Below, one piece after another: positions 22,419 to 33,940 of a DNA stretch of 64,000 nt. Position 1 is the stretch's first letter, and every line of letters starts with the position of its first letter. The stretch is from Apiosordaria backusii. Its lineage: Eukaryota; Ascomycota; Sordariomycetes; Sordariales; Lasiosphaeriaceae. The stretch covers positions 1,054,001 through 1,118,000 of the forward strand of contig JAUKTV010000003.1 in NCBI GenBank assembly GCA_030549205.1. The letters are read 5' to 3'. Made by a program: the position numbers and the translations under genes. The notes beneath the pieces were generated by a model. It did not search any database. It had not been told where the DNA came from and was given only the letters and a program-made list of their open reading frames with translations.

Positions 22419-25178
22419 CTAAATGTCATCATCGTCTGAAATATCCTGCGCCTTCTTGCCCCGGCTATCCAACCTGTCCAAGCTGATGTCGGCGCCCATC
22501 TGCCGGGCAGGAACCGCAAGAGCTTGTCTGGCTGTCTCGTTGTTCACCAGAAAGTCGCGAAGTCTGTCCTTGCCAATATCGACAGCCTGGTTGAAAGCAG
22601 CATTGCTCATTTGCGCCATGGGTCCGAGAAGGTTGAGCGTGTAGGCAACGTAGGTTCCACCGCCCATGACAAGAATAAGCAGGATGAGGAAGGGGTTCCG
22701 CAGGACTGTGTGGTTGTTAGCAAGATTGTCACAATGACAAGGCTGGTGAAACAAGGCAGCATACCCATGAGAATTTCATTCCACCCAAGAACCAGCAAAA
22801 CAACATAGAAGTACAGGGGCACCTGGGTGATGCCACCGATCGCACTCCGCTTGGCTTCAACATAGACTCCATCGGCCATCTTCTTAAACCTCACCACCAG
22901 GTCTTGCCGCTTACTTTCGCTGAGAATAGTCGTCTCCTCTTCGAGGCTCTTGCCTTCTTCCTCGTCAATGCCACCAATGGGCAGGAGGTCTTCCTCATCT
23001 TCGGGTTCGACGCCGGCAGGCTGAACCCCAATGAAACCTGGGAGGTCTGGTGGCGCATAGGTCTCCGATAATCTGAACCTCGACAGCAGAGGGACAAGGC
23101 CCAAGGTGGATTCGCGTGCCTTGGTATAAATCCCTTCAATATCATCTGTCGGCCGCCAGATTCTCGGCACACCATCTTCATCGTACCGGAACTTGTCTTC
23201 AAAGTTCTCGCGGAGCTTCATGAGGATGTTGCTTTCCATAACCTCTTCGTCAATCTTTTCCCTCAGGGCAACCCAGCTCTTGCGACGTAATCGCCAAAGA
23301 CCAACCTCGACCTCTTCAGGACTGGCCTCAAAGCTCTTGGCTCTGTCGGCAAACCTCGTCTCAGCCTCCTTGACGATACCGATGAAGGCATTCCACACCC
23401 GGTCCCAGAGATCCTTTTCGGTGGCTGGTTTATCAGCACCTTCAGGGGTAACCGTACCGCCCCGTCCAGATCCTAGTTTGTTGAACTCTAGACCAATGGC
23501 GTCGCCCAAGCGAGACCTGACCCAGCGCTCAACCCTGATAGCCAACCGGCGCATCTCCTCTTTGCGCAACCGCGCGCTGACCTCATCAAGTTCCTTCTCA
23601 AAGAGGCGATACTGCGGCTTGAAGTTCGACCACGCCACTCCCGGAATCGACAGGCTCTGAGCCTCCTTCTTGAACACCTGCAGCGTCTTTGCCTTTTGCT
23701 TCTCAACAATCTCGGCGAACTCGTACGATCCACCCGCTTTCTGCCCCGCCTTGACCGCACCTGACACGGCGTCACTAAAAGCAGCCACGCCGGCCTTGTG
23801 GGCAGCTGTCAGCTGAGCCTGGTACAGAGCCTTGAGCCTAGTATCTATCTTGCTCTCGAGCTCGGCACGCTTCATGGTGTACACCCCCTTGTGATATCGG
23901 CTGGCCTGCGTCTCGAAGGCCTTGATGCACTTCTCGCGGGCTCCAGCGCCAGTAGCTCCCAGATCCGCCAGCACCGTTGCAGGTTTGCCGAGCCGGATTG
24001 CTTCCGCCTGTTGCTCCTCAAGAGGCGCAATCACCGTGTCAAAGCCAACCAGTACCTCACGGGCAATCTCGTCACATCTAAATTGCGCAAGAAGTTCCTG
24101 CTGGGTTGGCAAATCGAGATCCTTGTTGTTGACAATCTGATCCCAGACACCTCCAGCATACACTGACAGGCCATCGGCGGGTATTCTCCTGTGGTATTCT
24201 GGCAAGAAGACGCCTCCGACGAATTCATGGTCCTTGGTCGAGCGGTGACCGGTAGTGAAACGGGCGCCGAGCTTGTCGACCTCGGCAATGAACTTTTCGG
24301 GTTGGTAGATTTTGTGTGGCAGGGCGGAGAAGGCAAAATCAAAGTAATCTTCGATCTTGGAGTCTTCGAGGCCCTGGGGTTTGGAAATGGAAGACCATAT
24401 CTTTGACAAATCCGTAATCAGGGTTGTGCGCAAATTCTCGAGGGGGGTGTTGCCGACGAAGTCGCGGATGACAAAGAATAGGAGAGAACGTGTTTGGGAC
24501 CTGGCAACCTCATGTCAGCCAATACGTCACGATGATATATAGGTGGAGAGGTAATAACGCACTGCCTGTCCTTTAAAAACAGCTGCAAGTTAACCTCGAA
24601 CACGGTCTTGAGCAAGCCCATGTTTGCGCCTTGGTACAAACCAACTTGGTGTTCCCAGATATTGACAATCAGAACCTCGCTGGTGGCCAGGGCGAACAGT
24701 GCGCTCTTGCGCTCAAAATCTTGATCCTCACCACGCTCGCGACCGTCGGTACCCTCGACGTCCATGACGAGGATGTTGTCGGCCATGGGCGAGCCGTTTG
24801 CGCTATCTCTCTTGTTCTTGGACAGCCATATTCCCTTAGTCGTCTGGCGTCGCTCCGTCTCGGACATGACACTAAACTGTGTGCCGAAGAGGTGGTTGAG
24901 CAGGGTCGACTTGCCCGTCGATTGCGATCCGAAGACGGAGATCAAGTGGTAGTTAAAGCCAGATTCGGCGACGTGGGTTTCGGTGAGGTAATCATTGAGA
25001 TTTGCGCTGCATTAGCAATTGAAAGGTTAGTATCCGCGATAAATGCGAGCTGCTGTGTGCAATAAAGGGCCCAGGGTGTCACCAACTTGAAAGATTTATC
25101 TTCGTCGATGACTTGGATGCCATGGTCGTATTGGTTGGCCGTCGGCCCATTGCCGATGGCCGCAAAGTGGCCGTTCAT
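22419..25178 (-). CDS. sey1: ER membrane fusion GTPase SEY1 (atlastin/RHD3 type)
   Basis: Dynamin-like GTPase that fuses ER tubules. Model complement(join(22419..22705, 22765..24500, 24563..25006, 25087..25178)), 852 residues, near the usual 850-870. Introns of 59, 62 and 80 nt are needed to join the frames; donors are GTATGC, GTGCGT and GTTGGT. The P-loop is SVFGSQSTGKSTLLN (about residue 50), switch regions follow (TTKGIW, VMDVEGTDGRERGED), then SEVLIVNIWEHQVG. A long helical bundle leads to two membrane hairpin helices (VPLYFYVVLLVLGW and PFLILLILVMGGGTYVAY), with intron 3 between them. It ends in a charged cytosolic tail SDDDDI. N-terminus MNGHFAAIGNG matches the family start. Confidence 0.95.
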
Positions 25179-26302
25179 GATGGACTAATCGGTTGACGTA
25201 GCTGGACTCGAAAAAAGAGAATACAGGAAGCGAGAATCGAGGGGACAACAGCTAGAGTAGAGCAATGGTGTTCTCTGGCAGACGTTGAGAGTAGCTTATT
25301 GTTTGGCCATGGTGCGTTTGGCGGTGCGGTGTGAAGACAAAGCAAAAATGTTGAAGGGATGCACAGCAAAGCAAGACCAAAGCCAATTTCCCCAGCTGGT
25401 GCTGGAGAGCTTGCTGTGACGCCAATCCAAGCATGCGCTGGAAGGGCCAGATGGAACCTTCGAATCCACTAACCCAAAACTGGTTACCGGATTAACCGGG
25501 CGACCGAACAGTGGTCACCCCCTGAGTAGTGGGGGGCGGTGCACTGGCCAGTTTTGCCGATAGGGACGGAAGTTCTCACTGTCGGATGACGTCTTGCAGA
25601 GGCAACCGCACAACTCCAACTCCACACACACCATTCTCGAGTTGCATTTCACATGCGCGAGGCAGCTGCCATAAAAACCGTCCATTTGAGTCACGCGTAT
25701 CTTTACAGACGGTAACGAGACAGCTGCTCTTCCGGCTCCCTCATCCGGGACTTGTTCCATTCGTCGGGAGTGGGAGTGAACCCCGAGATCAGGGGCAAGC
25801 AGATTCTCCATGCTGCTGGAAACGTAAGCACTTGGTGCGGTAGTGTAAGAACAGGCACAGTAATATCATTTGTTCGTTATTTCTTGCGGTGAGGGTCCCT
25901 TGATGCTACGAACCAATACGCTTCGTGGAATATCAGAATATGTATGCAGCAAGTCTCCCCTCCCAGGCACTCCCACTGATTGCTCATATCAATTGGCCAG
26001 GAGCCCCATAATGCGCTGTCAGTGATACACCAGACTAACCTGGAAGTCTTGCATACATGGTTTGCATATGCCAACACAGACAGTACTTCGAAAGGCTTGA
26101 CAACTGTTCCTTTTATTATCTGGCTGTAAACAGCCAATAATTTACCACAGCACACACTGCTCCCAGAAAACTCACGCAGCCCTTGCATTTATCTGGCCTT
26201 TATTGGCGTTCAGCTCACCAATGTCTACTCTACTGTCCTCAGACTACGGGAGACGTTGAGGCTCGTCAAAAACTACTTTCCACTTTCTGTCAGTCATGCA
26301 TT
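25179..26302. other. Intergenic between sey1 and the PTH11-like gene
   Basis: 1.1 kb with the sey1 promoter side. Frames at 25515-25811, 25529-25843 and 25877-26188 show no domain. It marks the left border of the accessory island. Confidence 0.5.
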
Positions 26303-27876
26303 TCAGACAGTCCGGACAAAGTTCCACTTGCCTGACAACTCTCTCTGGCCGTTCACTGCTCTCTTCCGAGCAAGTATCAGCGCTCTCATTGTAGGCAAGC
26401 AAGGCACCATCACCGTGACCCCAGCTTCAATGTTCGTCCAGATAATAGAGTCAACATATTCCCAGCTGAAGTTCGCCGCACCTTCGACGCGGATCACATA
26501 CACCATCCGAATAATCGAGCATGCGATCGTGAAGACGCCGAGGCTGAACATGATGAGCGAGTTCGTCTTCTGCTGGCGGGTCTGAAACGGCAACCGCAAG
26601 ACGATGGGGATCGGCATCGCGAGCAACACCAATTCCTGCAGGATGTTTATCACCCCACCGACAACGACAAACACCTGCAGGTTGATGCAGTTTGGATGGC
26701 CATATCGAGGGCTGTCAAGTTCCCAGTTCGCTTTCATGGGTATGCATTGGATGATCTGTGTTATCAATAGCGCGAGGTTGGTCACGATGGTCAAGCACAA
26801 CACCGTGTTGGTCGCGGTCTGGAACCACCGCTGCGAGAACGTCCGGCGGAAGAAGAGAAGGACCGAGACCTTTGACAACGATACAGTCACGATGTACAGT
26901 GACTCGACCACGTACAGAAGCTATTTTGTCCCTTGCGTGTTACCATCTTCGGTACTCTGAAATCTCAAACTCGACTGAGGAGAGGCTTACCTTGAGACCG
27001 AGAGCTCTGTTCTTCTTTTGCACATGCCACAGGTCGCGGCCAAAGACTATTCCACTGCTCGTGTAGCTGGTTGTCGACATTGTTAGATATACCAACTATG
27101 ACAAGTGATGATATTGTCAGCAACACTGGCCTTCCGGGTATCAAAGTAAAGCAGGAAGTAAAGGAGGACCTACCCCACATATCAGCATTACAATATCGTC
27201 GACATCCAACTTGTTGCCCAGCTGCCACCGTCCATACGTACGTACCACGACCAAAACAAGCGCAGCCGTCGTTACCAACAAAGGCAGGAATAGGTCCAAC
27301 TTCCGGCTTCGAGCCTTCTCGGAGCAGAAATTCTCGTCAATCTCGATGGATATGACGATCTTCAGAGGCCGGCAATTATCCTCCACGCACCTGTGGATTT
27401 GCTCGATAACGCGCCCAGTTTTCTCGTCCGGGCGAGGGCAGAGACACTCATACCCCCAAACAATCCCATCGTCATAGAAACACCCGGCTTGTGATATACA
27501 CGCGGTCTAGAGTTTAACATGAACTTGTTAGTGATCTTTTTGCTCATATTTGATGAATATTATACACTCCAGCCCTGAATGCTCGTTAGCACAGGGGGTT
27601 TACTACCGGAATACCACGCCTGGTTCAATACCGTAGGAGACGTCAAACATATAAGAGGGAATTCAAAGGAGTGTTGGACCGGCTCAAGGAACGAAGAAAG
27701 ATCAAGATATCGAGGACAAACAAACTTACCAAACAATCTGGAATCTTTTTTTCGACATTGGTATTGTTGGCCCCTGACATGTCTCCTTCCTGTTGCCGTT
27801 CACTGGCCAAACCAAGGACCACAGTCGCAAAGACAAGAAGACTGACGACGGCTGTAAACGAGAACTTGTTGATCAT
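26303..27876 (-). CDS. CFEM-domain PTH11-like receptor (fungal rhodopsin fold)
   Basis: Model complement(join(26303..26920, 26991..27095, 27174..27506, 27730..27876)), 400 residues. Residues 1-23 form a signal peptide (SLLVFATVVLGLA core). The CFEM domain follows with cysteines PDCL-TAC-ISQAGC ... YECLC ... RCVEDNC, reconstructed across the first intron (223 nt, unusually long here). Then comes the seven-helix fungal rhodopsin/PTH11 region: LLVTTAALVLVVVRTYGRW, LDVDDIVMLICG, GIVFGRDLWHV, and four later helices to about residue 385. Expected role is surface sensing at the plasma membrane. The cytosolic C-terminal tail is very short (about 20 residues), which is short for PTH11. Introns 2 and 3 are GTAGGT...TAG and GTAAGC...TAG. 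I see no disruption. Confidence 0.82.
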
Positions 27877-28391
27877 GGTGTCGACGGGCGTGAGAGATAT
27901 AGAGGTGGCCTGGCTGAGAAAGCAAATAATGCATCAAGGCCTAGGAAAGCGGTTATTGAATGTACTTAAGTCAGTAATACGTCGTCTTTTTTTAAATTGT
28001 TAACTTCATTTATTATTGCTAATTTATTTAAAAGGTAAAAACTCTAAAGTTTCTTTGCTATGTTTAAATGTATCAACAGTCACAAGCACGAGCACAGCGA
28101 AGGTGGCAATCTAGGAAATAACGACAACATTCAGATCTTGACAGGTCATCCGCTTGACGTTTCATGGTGAAACTAAAGTAACACACGTAGATGGGAAGAT
28201 GGTAACTGACACCCCATCCACCTTCCGGTCTCAAATCAACGATCATTTATCCCATCTTGAGGTAAATGTCGAGAAGATAATGCATTAGAAAAGCATCGAA
28301 AAGTTCAAAATGCTCGCGCCAGTGAGCTAACCTGACGGAGACCAACGTCTAGGACGATAAAGCGGGGAAGCGAGCTGTCCTGGGAGATTTC
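27877..28391. other. Intergenic with AT-rich patch
   Basis: Between the PTH11-like start and the decayed regulator. Bases 27960-28070 are strongly AT-rich and TpA-rich, like a small RIP-mutated relic. No gene. Confidence 0.5.
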
Positions 28392-30622
28392 TCAAGCAAG
28401 GCCCACCAGAGGGTTATTCTTGCTCAACTCCCACCTATCGAGGGCAGTTGACACCTCCTTCATCTTAGGACGCCAACGGCCCCCCTTTTGCTCAACCTCG
28501 TCAAGTGTGTAAAAGAGGAGCCAAACATCCCCGGCATCTTGCAAAGGGTTTGGCTTTTTGAAGGACGGAATGTTGCCTTTGAGGACAGTCATGGCCGTAA
28601 GAAGAGCCTAGGTGATAAAAGGGGCCTGGGTAGTGAAAAACGTGTTCTGTAGATAGAGAGTTTCAGTAATGTTTTCTTTTTCTACCAACGGATCAACATG
28701 GTCAGTTCGTGAGGCATGATACATACCGATTTATGAGGTAAAGCCCGGACCCCTCTGACAATGTTGATGATCTCCTTTGCTGCATTGTGGGCTCGGGTCT
28801 TGCTTTCGGTGAGAATACTTGGCGCTACCCCACAAGCCTCTGCCTGCTGAACGGCCCGCTGATGGAATGAGACCTCGGTGGCATGAAAGTTGAGGCAGGT
28901 GGTGAAAGAAATAGGGTCATGGAAGATCGCCTGCGTCACAGGTGGTCGCAGAATGACGGCTTTTTGTTGGCTAATCAGCTTATCGATCATGAAGTGGCTG
29001 TCCCAAAACTCTTGCTCCTCTCCTCGAAAGATCCTCTGTCTCTGGTGACGGAAGCATTTCAGTGCTAGGTCCACCATCAAGATGCAGCTTGCATACGAAG
29101 ACAAAGTGACGTAAATTCGGTTCTGGTGAAGATTGCGGAGAAAGGGCATGGCCTCGAGCGGGGAGAAGCCAGGAGTCAAACTCCCAGGGGAAGGAAACTT
29201 GACCTCAAAAGACTGATTACGACAACCAGTTAGCTGTTTTGGATCCGGATAGTGTAGGAATTGGTGAAAAACATGCCCAAGAACTTCCCAGTTGACAAGC
29301 TAGCCCAGAGCGATTGCTAGCATAGCTCTCGAGAATGAACAATGCCCAAAACGAACGGCCTCGCTCCTCGAGAAGAAGCGGATCCTTCGTCAGCGGCAGT
29401 GATTTACCGCAATCAGAGCGAGAACCGCGTGCCATCTCTTGATTGTCCATTTGATTGAGTTTCAGCAGGTTGGACAGCCGATCTGCTCTTCCCAACGTCA
29501 TCCACGCCTTTGTTATCTGGGAATCAGTAATGTCAAATCGTGCAACGAATAGAAGGGCCTGGAGAGTGTTGATACTGGCGAAATACAAGTTTGCAGGGCC
29601 TGGTTCGCAACGATCGAGATACAGTCTCGCTGACTTGTAGCACTGATCTTCAAGATGTGCATGCTCGGAGGACACTGTTATCGCCACTAGGGCCATGGCG
29701 TAGCTGAGAGCACGTACGGAATCTGATCGGGTATTGTTGCTCAACTCCTGAACAAAACGTTCTCGGTACACGATGGGGAAGGTCGGATCGGTCAAGTCAA
29801 AGAATATCTCGTGCCTACGCATAATGTCAGGATTATCTCATGATAAGTACTGGAGCCTTCATACATCGATGCGAGGTCGGCTGGCTGGACTGAACGGTTG
29901 TCATTGTTGCACGCCTGGCTGATCACAGTCCTTGCCTTGGCAGGCTCTGGAGATCGGGCCCTTGTTTTTGGAATAGGTCAGATGAAAAGCTCGGGCACAC
30001 CTGAAGGCCTACGTTGTATCAGTAATTAGCTTCATCTGTCTTTCAGGTCGAGGGGTTCAAGTTACTTACCAGTCAGGGAGAGTTTCCGCACGAGAGGGAG
30101 CGTCAGTTGCTCCCGCTGGGGTTCCAGGGTGGGCATCTCGATGATTCGAGCTGCCATGGACTGAAACTTCTTTGGGCTTCGGATGGCTGCCGGATCGCCC
30201 GGTGTCTGTGGCTGAATTCTTTGCCGATGAGGTATTGTGAATAGGTGTATTTACAATACCAACATTGGGGGCTGTGTTATCAAGTTGTGCCTGATTGATG
30301 GCAACAATCTGAGAAATTGTCAAAAGTGCCTCGGCCTCGGCTAGAAGATGTGTTAGTACCTGTGTTATGAAGTTGATCTTGGGAAACCTGGGAGCAGCCC
30401 CATTCCTAGACGCTCCTGTACTTCCAGAAGCTGGCGGGCGATGGAGTCCTGGACGGGAGCACTGTGGCAGCCGCTGTCTTTGCGGTCGCGGGAACCATCA
30501 CAGGCCTGCGTGATCATATCCGGCACAGTCGTTTTCATGATCGTCATGTTCCTCCATGGCCCATGGCCTCTGGGGTGTCGGGTTGTCACCATCTTCATTG
30601 CAAACGGATGATGGCACGGCAT
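28392..30622 (-). pseudogene. Decayed Zn2Cys6 regulator (Fungal_trans domain)
   Basis: A fungal-specific transcription factor can be traced over 2.2 kb: 30352-30622, 30070-about 30304, 29865-30008, 29289-29814, 28727-29212 and 28392-28607. The middle homology domain is clear (HEIFFDLTDPTFPIVYRERF; SFWALFILESYASNRSGLAC). Three faults are visible. The zinc cluster region reads ITQACDGSRDRKDSGCHSAPV, keeping one or two of six cysteines. An in-frame TGA lies at 29978-29980 within an otherwise open stretch. The only phase-compatible donor after GLACQL reads GGAAGT instead of GTAAGT (29287-29288). Other introns (GTTTCC, GTAAGT, GTATGA, GTATGT donors) look intact, so decay is recent. An alternative splice skipping the TGA cannot be excluded. 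Confidence 0.7.
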
Positions 30623-31122
30623 TGGTTGTAAAGTCCAAGCCCAAGGTCAGAGGGGAAACTGTGCGGGAGTTAGGTAGATGCCTGATCTAGGTAGCCCAGG
30701 GCAGCTGCCCCAGGGCAACTGCCAGGAGCAATGCCAGGAGCTCCTGCTCAAGGGGCGGCGAACCGGATGAAAGTGATGCTTCTGCCACAGTGTCGGCCCA
30801 CAGTTGCCGCACGGTGAGTCCCCCGTTTCCCCGCCCTTGAGAGCTCTCACCAAAGAGCTTCCAGGTTGGTTGGAGTTTGATTGAGAGCACTCTCTCGCAG
30901 ACCACTTTTCAAGCTGGAATGCCTATGAGGTGTTATCATATTTGCAAAGTGCCGAGAACAGCCACTAAATCTATATATACGAAAAAGTAAGCTCAGCAGT
31001 ATCAACTTCCACTGGGACGAGCAGACAGTGTGAATACTGACGTCATCCAGGCCCCATCGATAATCTTCAAACAACACCAACAGCTTGGCCGTTCCCCTAT
31101 CATCCTGAAATCAGCCTGGAAG
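30623..31122. other. Divergent intergenic region
   Basis: 500 bases between the decayed regulator and the fructosamine-kinase gene. Contains imperfect GGCAGCTGCCCC/GGGCAACTGCC repeats near 30705-30735. No gene. Confidence 0.5.
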
Positions 31123-32199
31123 ATGCTCTCCAGTGTCGACCCAGCTCTTCTCTCTGCTCTTGGACTGGAACCGACCTCCACCAAGCTCCTGTCCCACGGA
31201 GGTTCCGGCTTCTCCTCAACATACAAGCTCATTTCAACCAAAGATGGCCATGAACTCCAGTACTTCGTCAAAACTGGCACAGGCCCCGAGGCTGAAGCCA
31301 TGTTCCGTGGAGAATTCGCCTCCCTAAACGCCATTCACAACGCCGTTCCCTCCTTCTGCCCCAAGGCCTATGCCCACGGTCCCCTTCACTCAGCTTCTGC
31401 ATCATCTTCCTCCCCAGAACTCGGCGGCGGTCCCAATGCAGGAGGAAAACACTTCCTCGCGACAGACTTCATTGACCTTTCCTCTTCCGCCTCAGGTGGG
31501 ACAGGCCTTTCCTTCGCCGCCAAGCTCGCAAAATTACACACTACCCCTGCTCCTACGCCGAAGGGTCATTCTAAACCAATGTTCGGCTTTCCGGTGCCTA
31601 CATGCTGCGGATCAACGCTTCAAGATAACAGTTACAGGGAAACGTGGGCGGAATTCTACGCTGACTGCCGCCTACGGGACATACTCAAGGAATGTATCAA
31701 GCAAAACGGCGCAGACCGAGAGCTTTCCGACGTAGTGGAAAAGACGGCCAGCAAGGTCGTGCCACGTTTGCTGGGGGAGGGGCATTTGAAGGGTGTCGTC
31801 CCCGTTGTGGTGCATGGCGATCTTTGGAGCGGAAACCACGGAAGAGGTCGGATTTCCACGCAAAAGGGGGCAGAAGAAGTGGTCTTCGACCCTTCCTGCT
31901 GCTATGCACATTCGGAGTATGAGCTCGGGATCATGAAGATGTTTGGGGGGTTTGGTGCTGGGGGTTTCTGGAAAGCATATCACTCGTTGGTACCCAAGTC
32001 TGAACCAGTAGAGGAGTACGACGATAGGGTGGCTTTGTATGAGCTGTGAGTGTCCCTTCCTGTGCCCGTTTTTATGCGGTTGGCTGACATGCATGATGTG
32101 GCAAGATACCATCACCTAAATCATTTTGCCTTATTTGGCGGCGGTTATAGAAGCGGTGCCATGTCCATCATGAAGAAGCTTTTGTCAAAGTATGGTTAA
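31123..32199 (+). CDS. Fructosamine/ketosamine-3-kinase family protein
   Basis: Family enzymes phosphorylate fructosamines or ribulosamines on glycated proteins so the adduct falls off; cytosolic repair role. Model join(31123..32045, 32106..32199), 338 residues, 60-nt intron (GTGAGT...CAAG). Protein-kinase-like fold: a nucleotide loop GGSGFSST near residue 27, the catalytic loop VVVHGDLWSGNHGR at about 231, and a DFG-like FDPSCCYAHSEYELGIMKMFGGFG. The last exon restores the family end (YHHLNHFALFGGGYRSGAMSI). The DPA-Y-GHRE consensus is changed to DPSCCYAHSE, within family variation. ATG 31123 precedes the first conserved residues; the frame is open further upstream but only with GTG. Confidence 0.88.
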
Positions 32200-32834
32200 G
32201 AGGATGAGTCTGGTTGTGGGAGATACTTGTTGTTCTCAACATTCTCTTCGCATGTTCTTGGTGCCATAATTTGAAACTTTTCGCATTATCAAAGTGTAAA
32301 CTAAGACAGGAAGTATATAACCCAATAAGCCGATTTCTTATAGCGAAGCAAATGCCCCAGCCCAAAGATCCAACGCCATGGCCCCGGTATCAAAAAACCC
32401 TGCACTTGAAAACGCGGTCGGAGTGATGCCGAATTTGTTTATCCTCCCCTGCATGGGCTGATGTAGTAGTGATGGAGATAGCAGCCTATTACTGGTCAAT
32501 AACATAGATGTTTGAAAACCTGAGAGAGGGGACTGACTGAGTGTTTGATCCGGTGAGCAAGCTGACTCTAAACAGGGCAAGCAGAAGATAAAGTTGGCCA
32601 TGATACAACCCCAACCGATAATTCCAGAGAGTCACAAGGCTAATATCCCATAGCCAACCATAGCCAGGAGACTGAAGCCTTGTGAGAAAGAGGAGATGGC
32701 TTGAGACACGACTGGCCTCTTCAAAATTCCCTTATTAAGGCCCGCCAGAATTGTTCCCCCTGTGATAACCAGACAATCTCGCCCTGTGACTGGCTGTCCG
32801 AAGGCAAAAGGGCATAAGATGCTTCGCTGGCCGA
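32200..32834. other. Intergenic
   Basis: 3' flank of the kinase gene and downstream flank of the candidate microprotein. Weak open frames only. Confidence 0.5.
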
Positions 32835-32981
32835 TCAATCACGGACCAGGTCTTCCAACTCAATATCTGGTTGCTCTGTATTATCCTGCTGGGACCCTCT
32901 ACGGGCGCTGTAGCAACAAATGCCGATCAGACTGGCGACGATCAGAGTACCTCCCAGATAGGCGGCGGTCCACCACTCCAT
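32835..32981 (-). CDS. Candidate 48-residue single-span membrane microprotein
   Basis: The ORF begins MEWWTAAYLGG, has one hydrophobic helix (GGTLIVASLIGICCY, about residues 10-24), a positive stop-transfer ARR, and an acidic tail ending ELEDLVRD. On the minus strand a TATA-like TATATAAG lies about 200 bases upstream (33181-33190) and no ATG occurs between it and this start, so this would be the first ORF on such a transcript. The CC pair at the membrane edge could be palmitoylated (inference). No family recognised. It is short enough to arise by chance. Confidence 0.35.
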   Translation of the reverse strand: MEWWTAAYLGGTLIVASLIGICCYSARRGSQQDNTEQPDIELEDLVRD

Positions 32982-33940
32982 TGTGATCCGCCGAATGTTC
33001 TAGACTTGTTGGCGATGTCTGTTCGATGGGTTTTGTATTGCTGGATCGCCTGCGGTTGCTGATGGTCGTGCAGCGTGCTGACGTCGACGTTGAAAATAAT
33101 GGTTCTGATGTTTCCCTTTGAGTCAAGTTTTGGTGCCAGAAGAAAACCAAAGCGGCCGAGCGAGAGGAACTGACGAGGAGCTTATATATTCCGATGATTT
33201 ATGCTTCATCACAAACAGCTGTCTGAGCGTTTAAGTTTTCAACATATAGGGTTTGTTGCCCAGGGCTTGAGCATTTCTTCAAAAAGCTTTGGCTCTCCCA
33301 GCTTATTCAGACATGTTTAAAACTTTGTCTGGAACTGGCTCAAAACAGGGAACGCATTACTGGCGGAAGCCAGTCTTTCGATTTGCTGTCTTAACAGCTC
33401 TTCAGTGTGCACTAGGGTTTTTGAAAAGAGAAATACTCTGTGGTTTAGATTACTGAACTTGTTCGTATCAATATCAACCTTCTACCTTTTCTTTGAACAT
33501 TTAAATCCATTTGGCTTGGGAAGACTCGGCATAAATCTATGTATGATCCAGAGTATATCCAAAGCATATGTGATCTCTGTCTGGTTGCCCAACTTGTGTA
33601 GCTATTTGGTACCCAACGCTCAGCCTACACCGAATCCACCTATTCAACCACTGGCGCCATCACGTTTGTATGCTTGTGGTGGCAGCTGGCTCCACTGTGA
33701 ACCAAAGTCTTTCATCAGTTCGGCTGCCCTGACATCTGCGGTGGCAATGGAGGCGGGGCGTATGTGGCGGACTGATTCCAAATTTTCAAGACGTGGAGGT
33801 GCACTCCTTTCTGGTAGCCAGCGCCAAGTTGCCTTCCGATCTCACGCTTGGAAGGCTTGCGCTTACACAGCACCATTTTACGAGATCCTCTCCCGTCACT
33901 GGTACGTGATTTTGCTCTTCTTTCATTAGAAACAGCCCCT
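32982..33940. other. Intergenic with a possible coding relic
   Basis: Holds the candidate microprotein 5' region (TATA at 33181-33190) and AT-rich DNA at 33230-33560. On the minus strand at about 33640-33880 two overlapping frames look protein-like (one with LESVRHIRPASIATADVRAA) but neither has a sound start. I regard it as a relic or 3' flank of the regulator at 33941. Confidence 0.4.

Noticed and set aside
33405..33929. 174-codon frame on the plus strand
   Set aside because: Mixed AT-rich and GC-rich composition with no domain, lying over the 3' side of the regulator gene; looks accidental.
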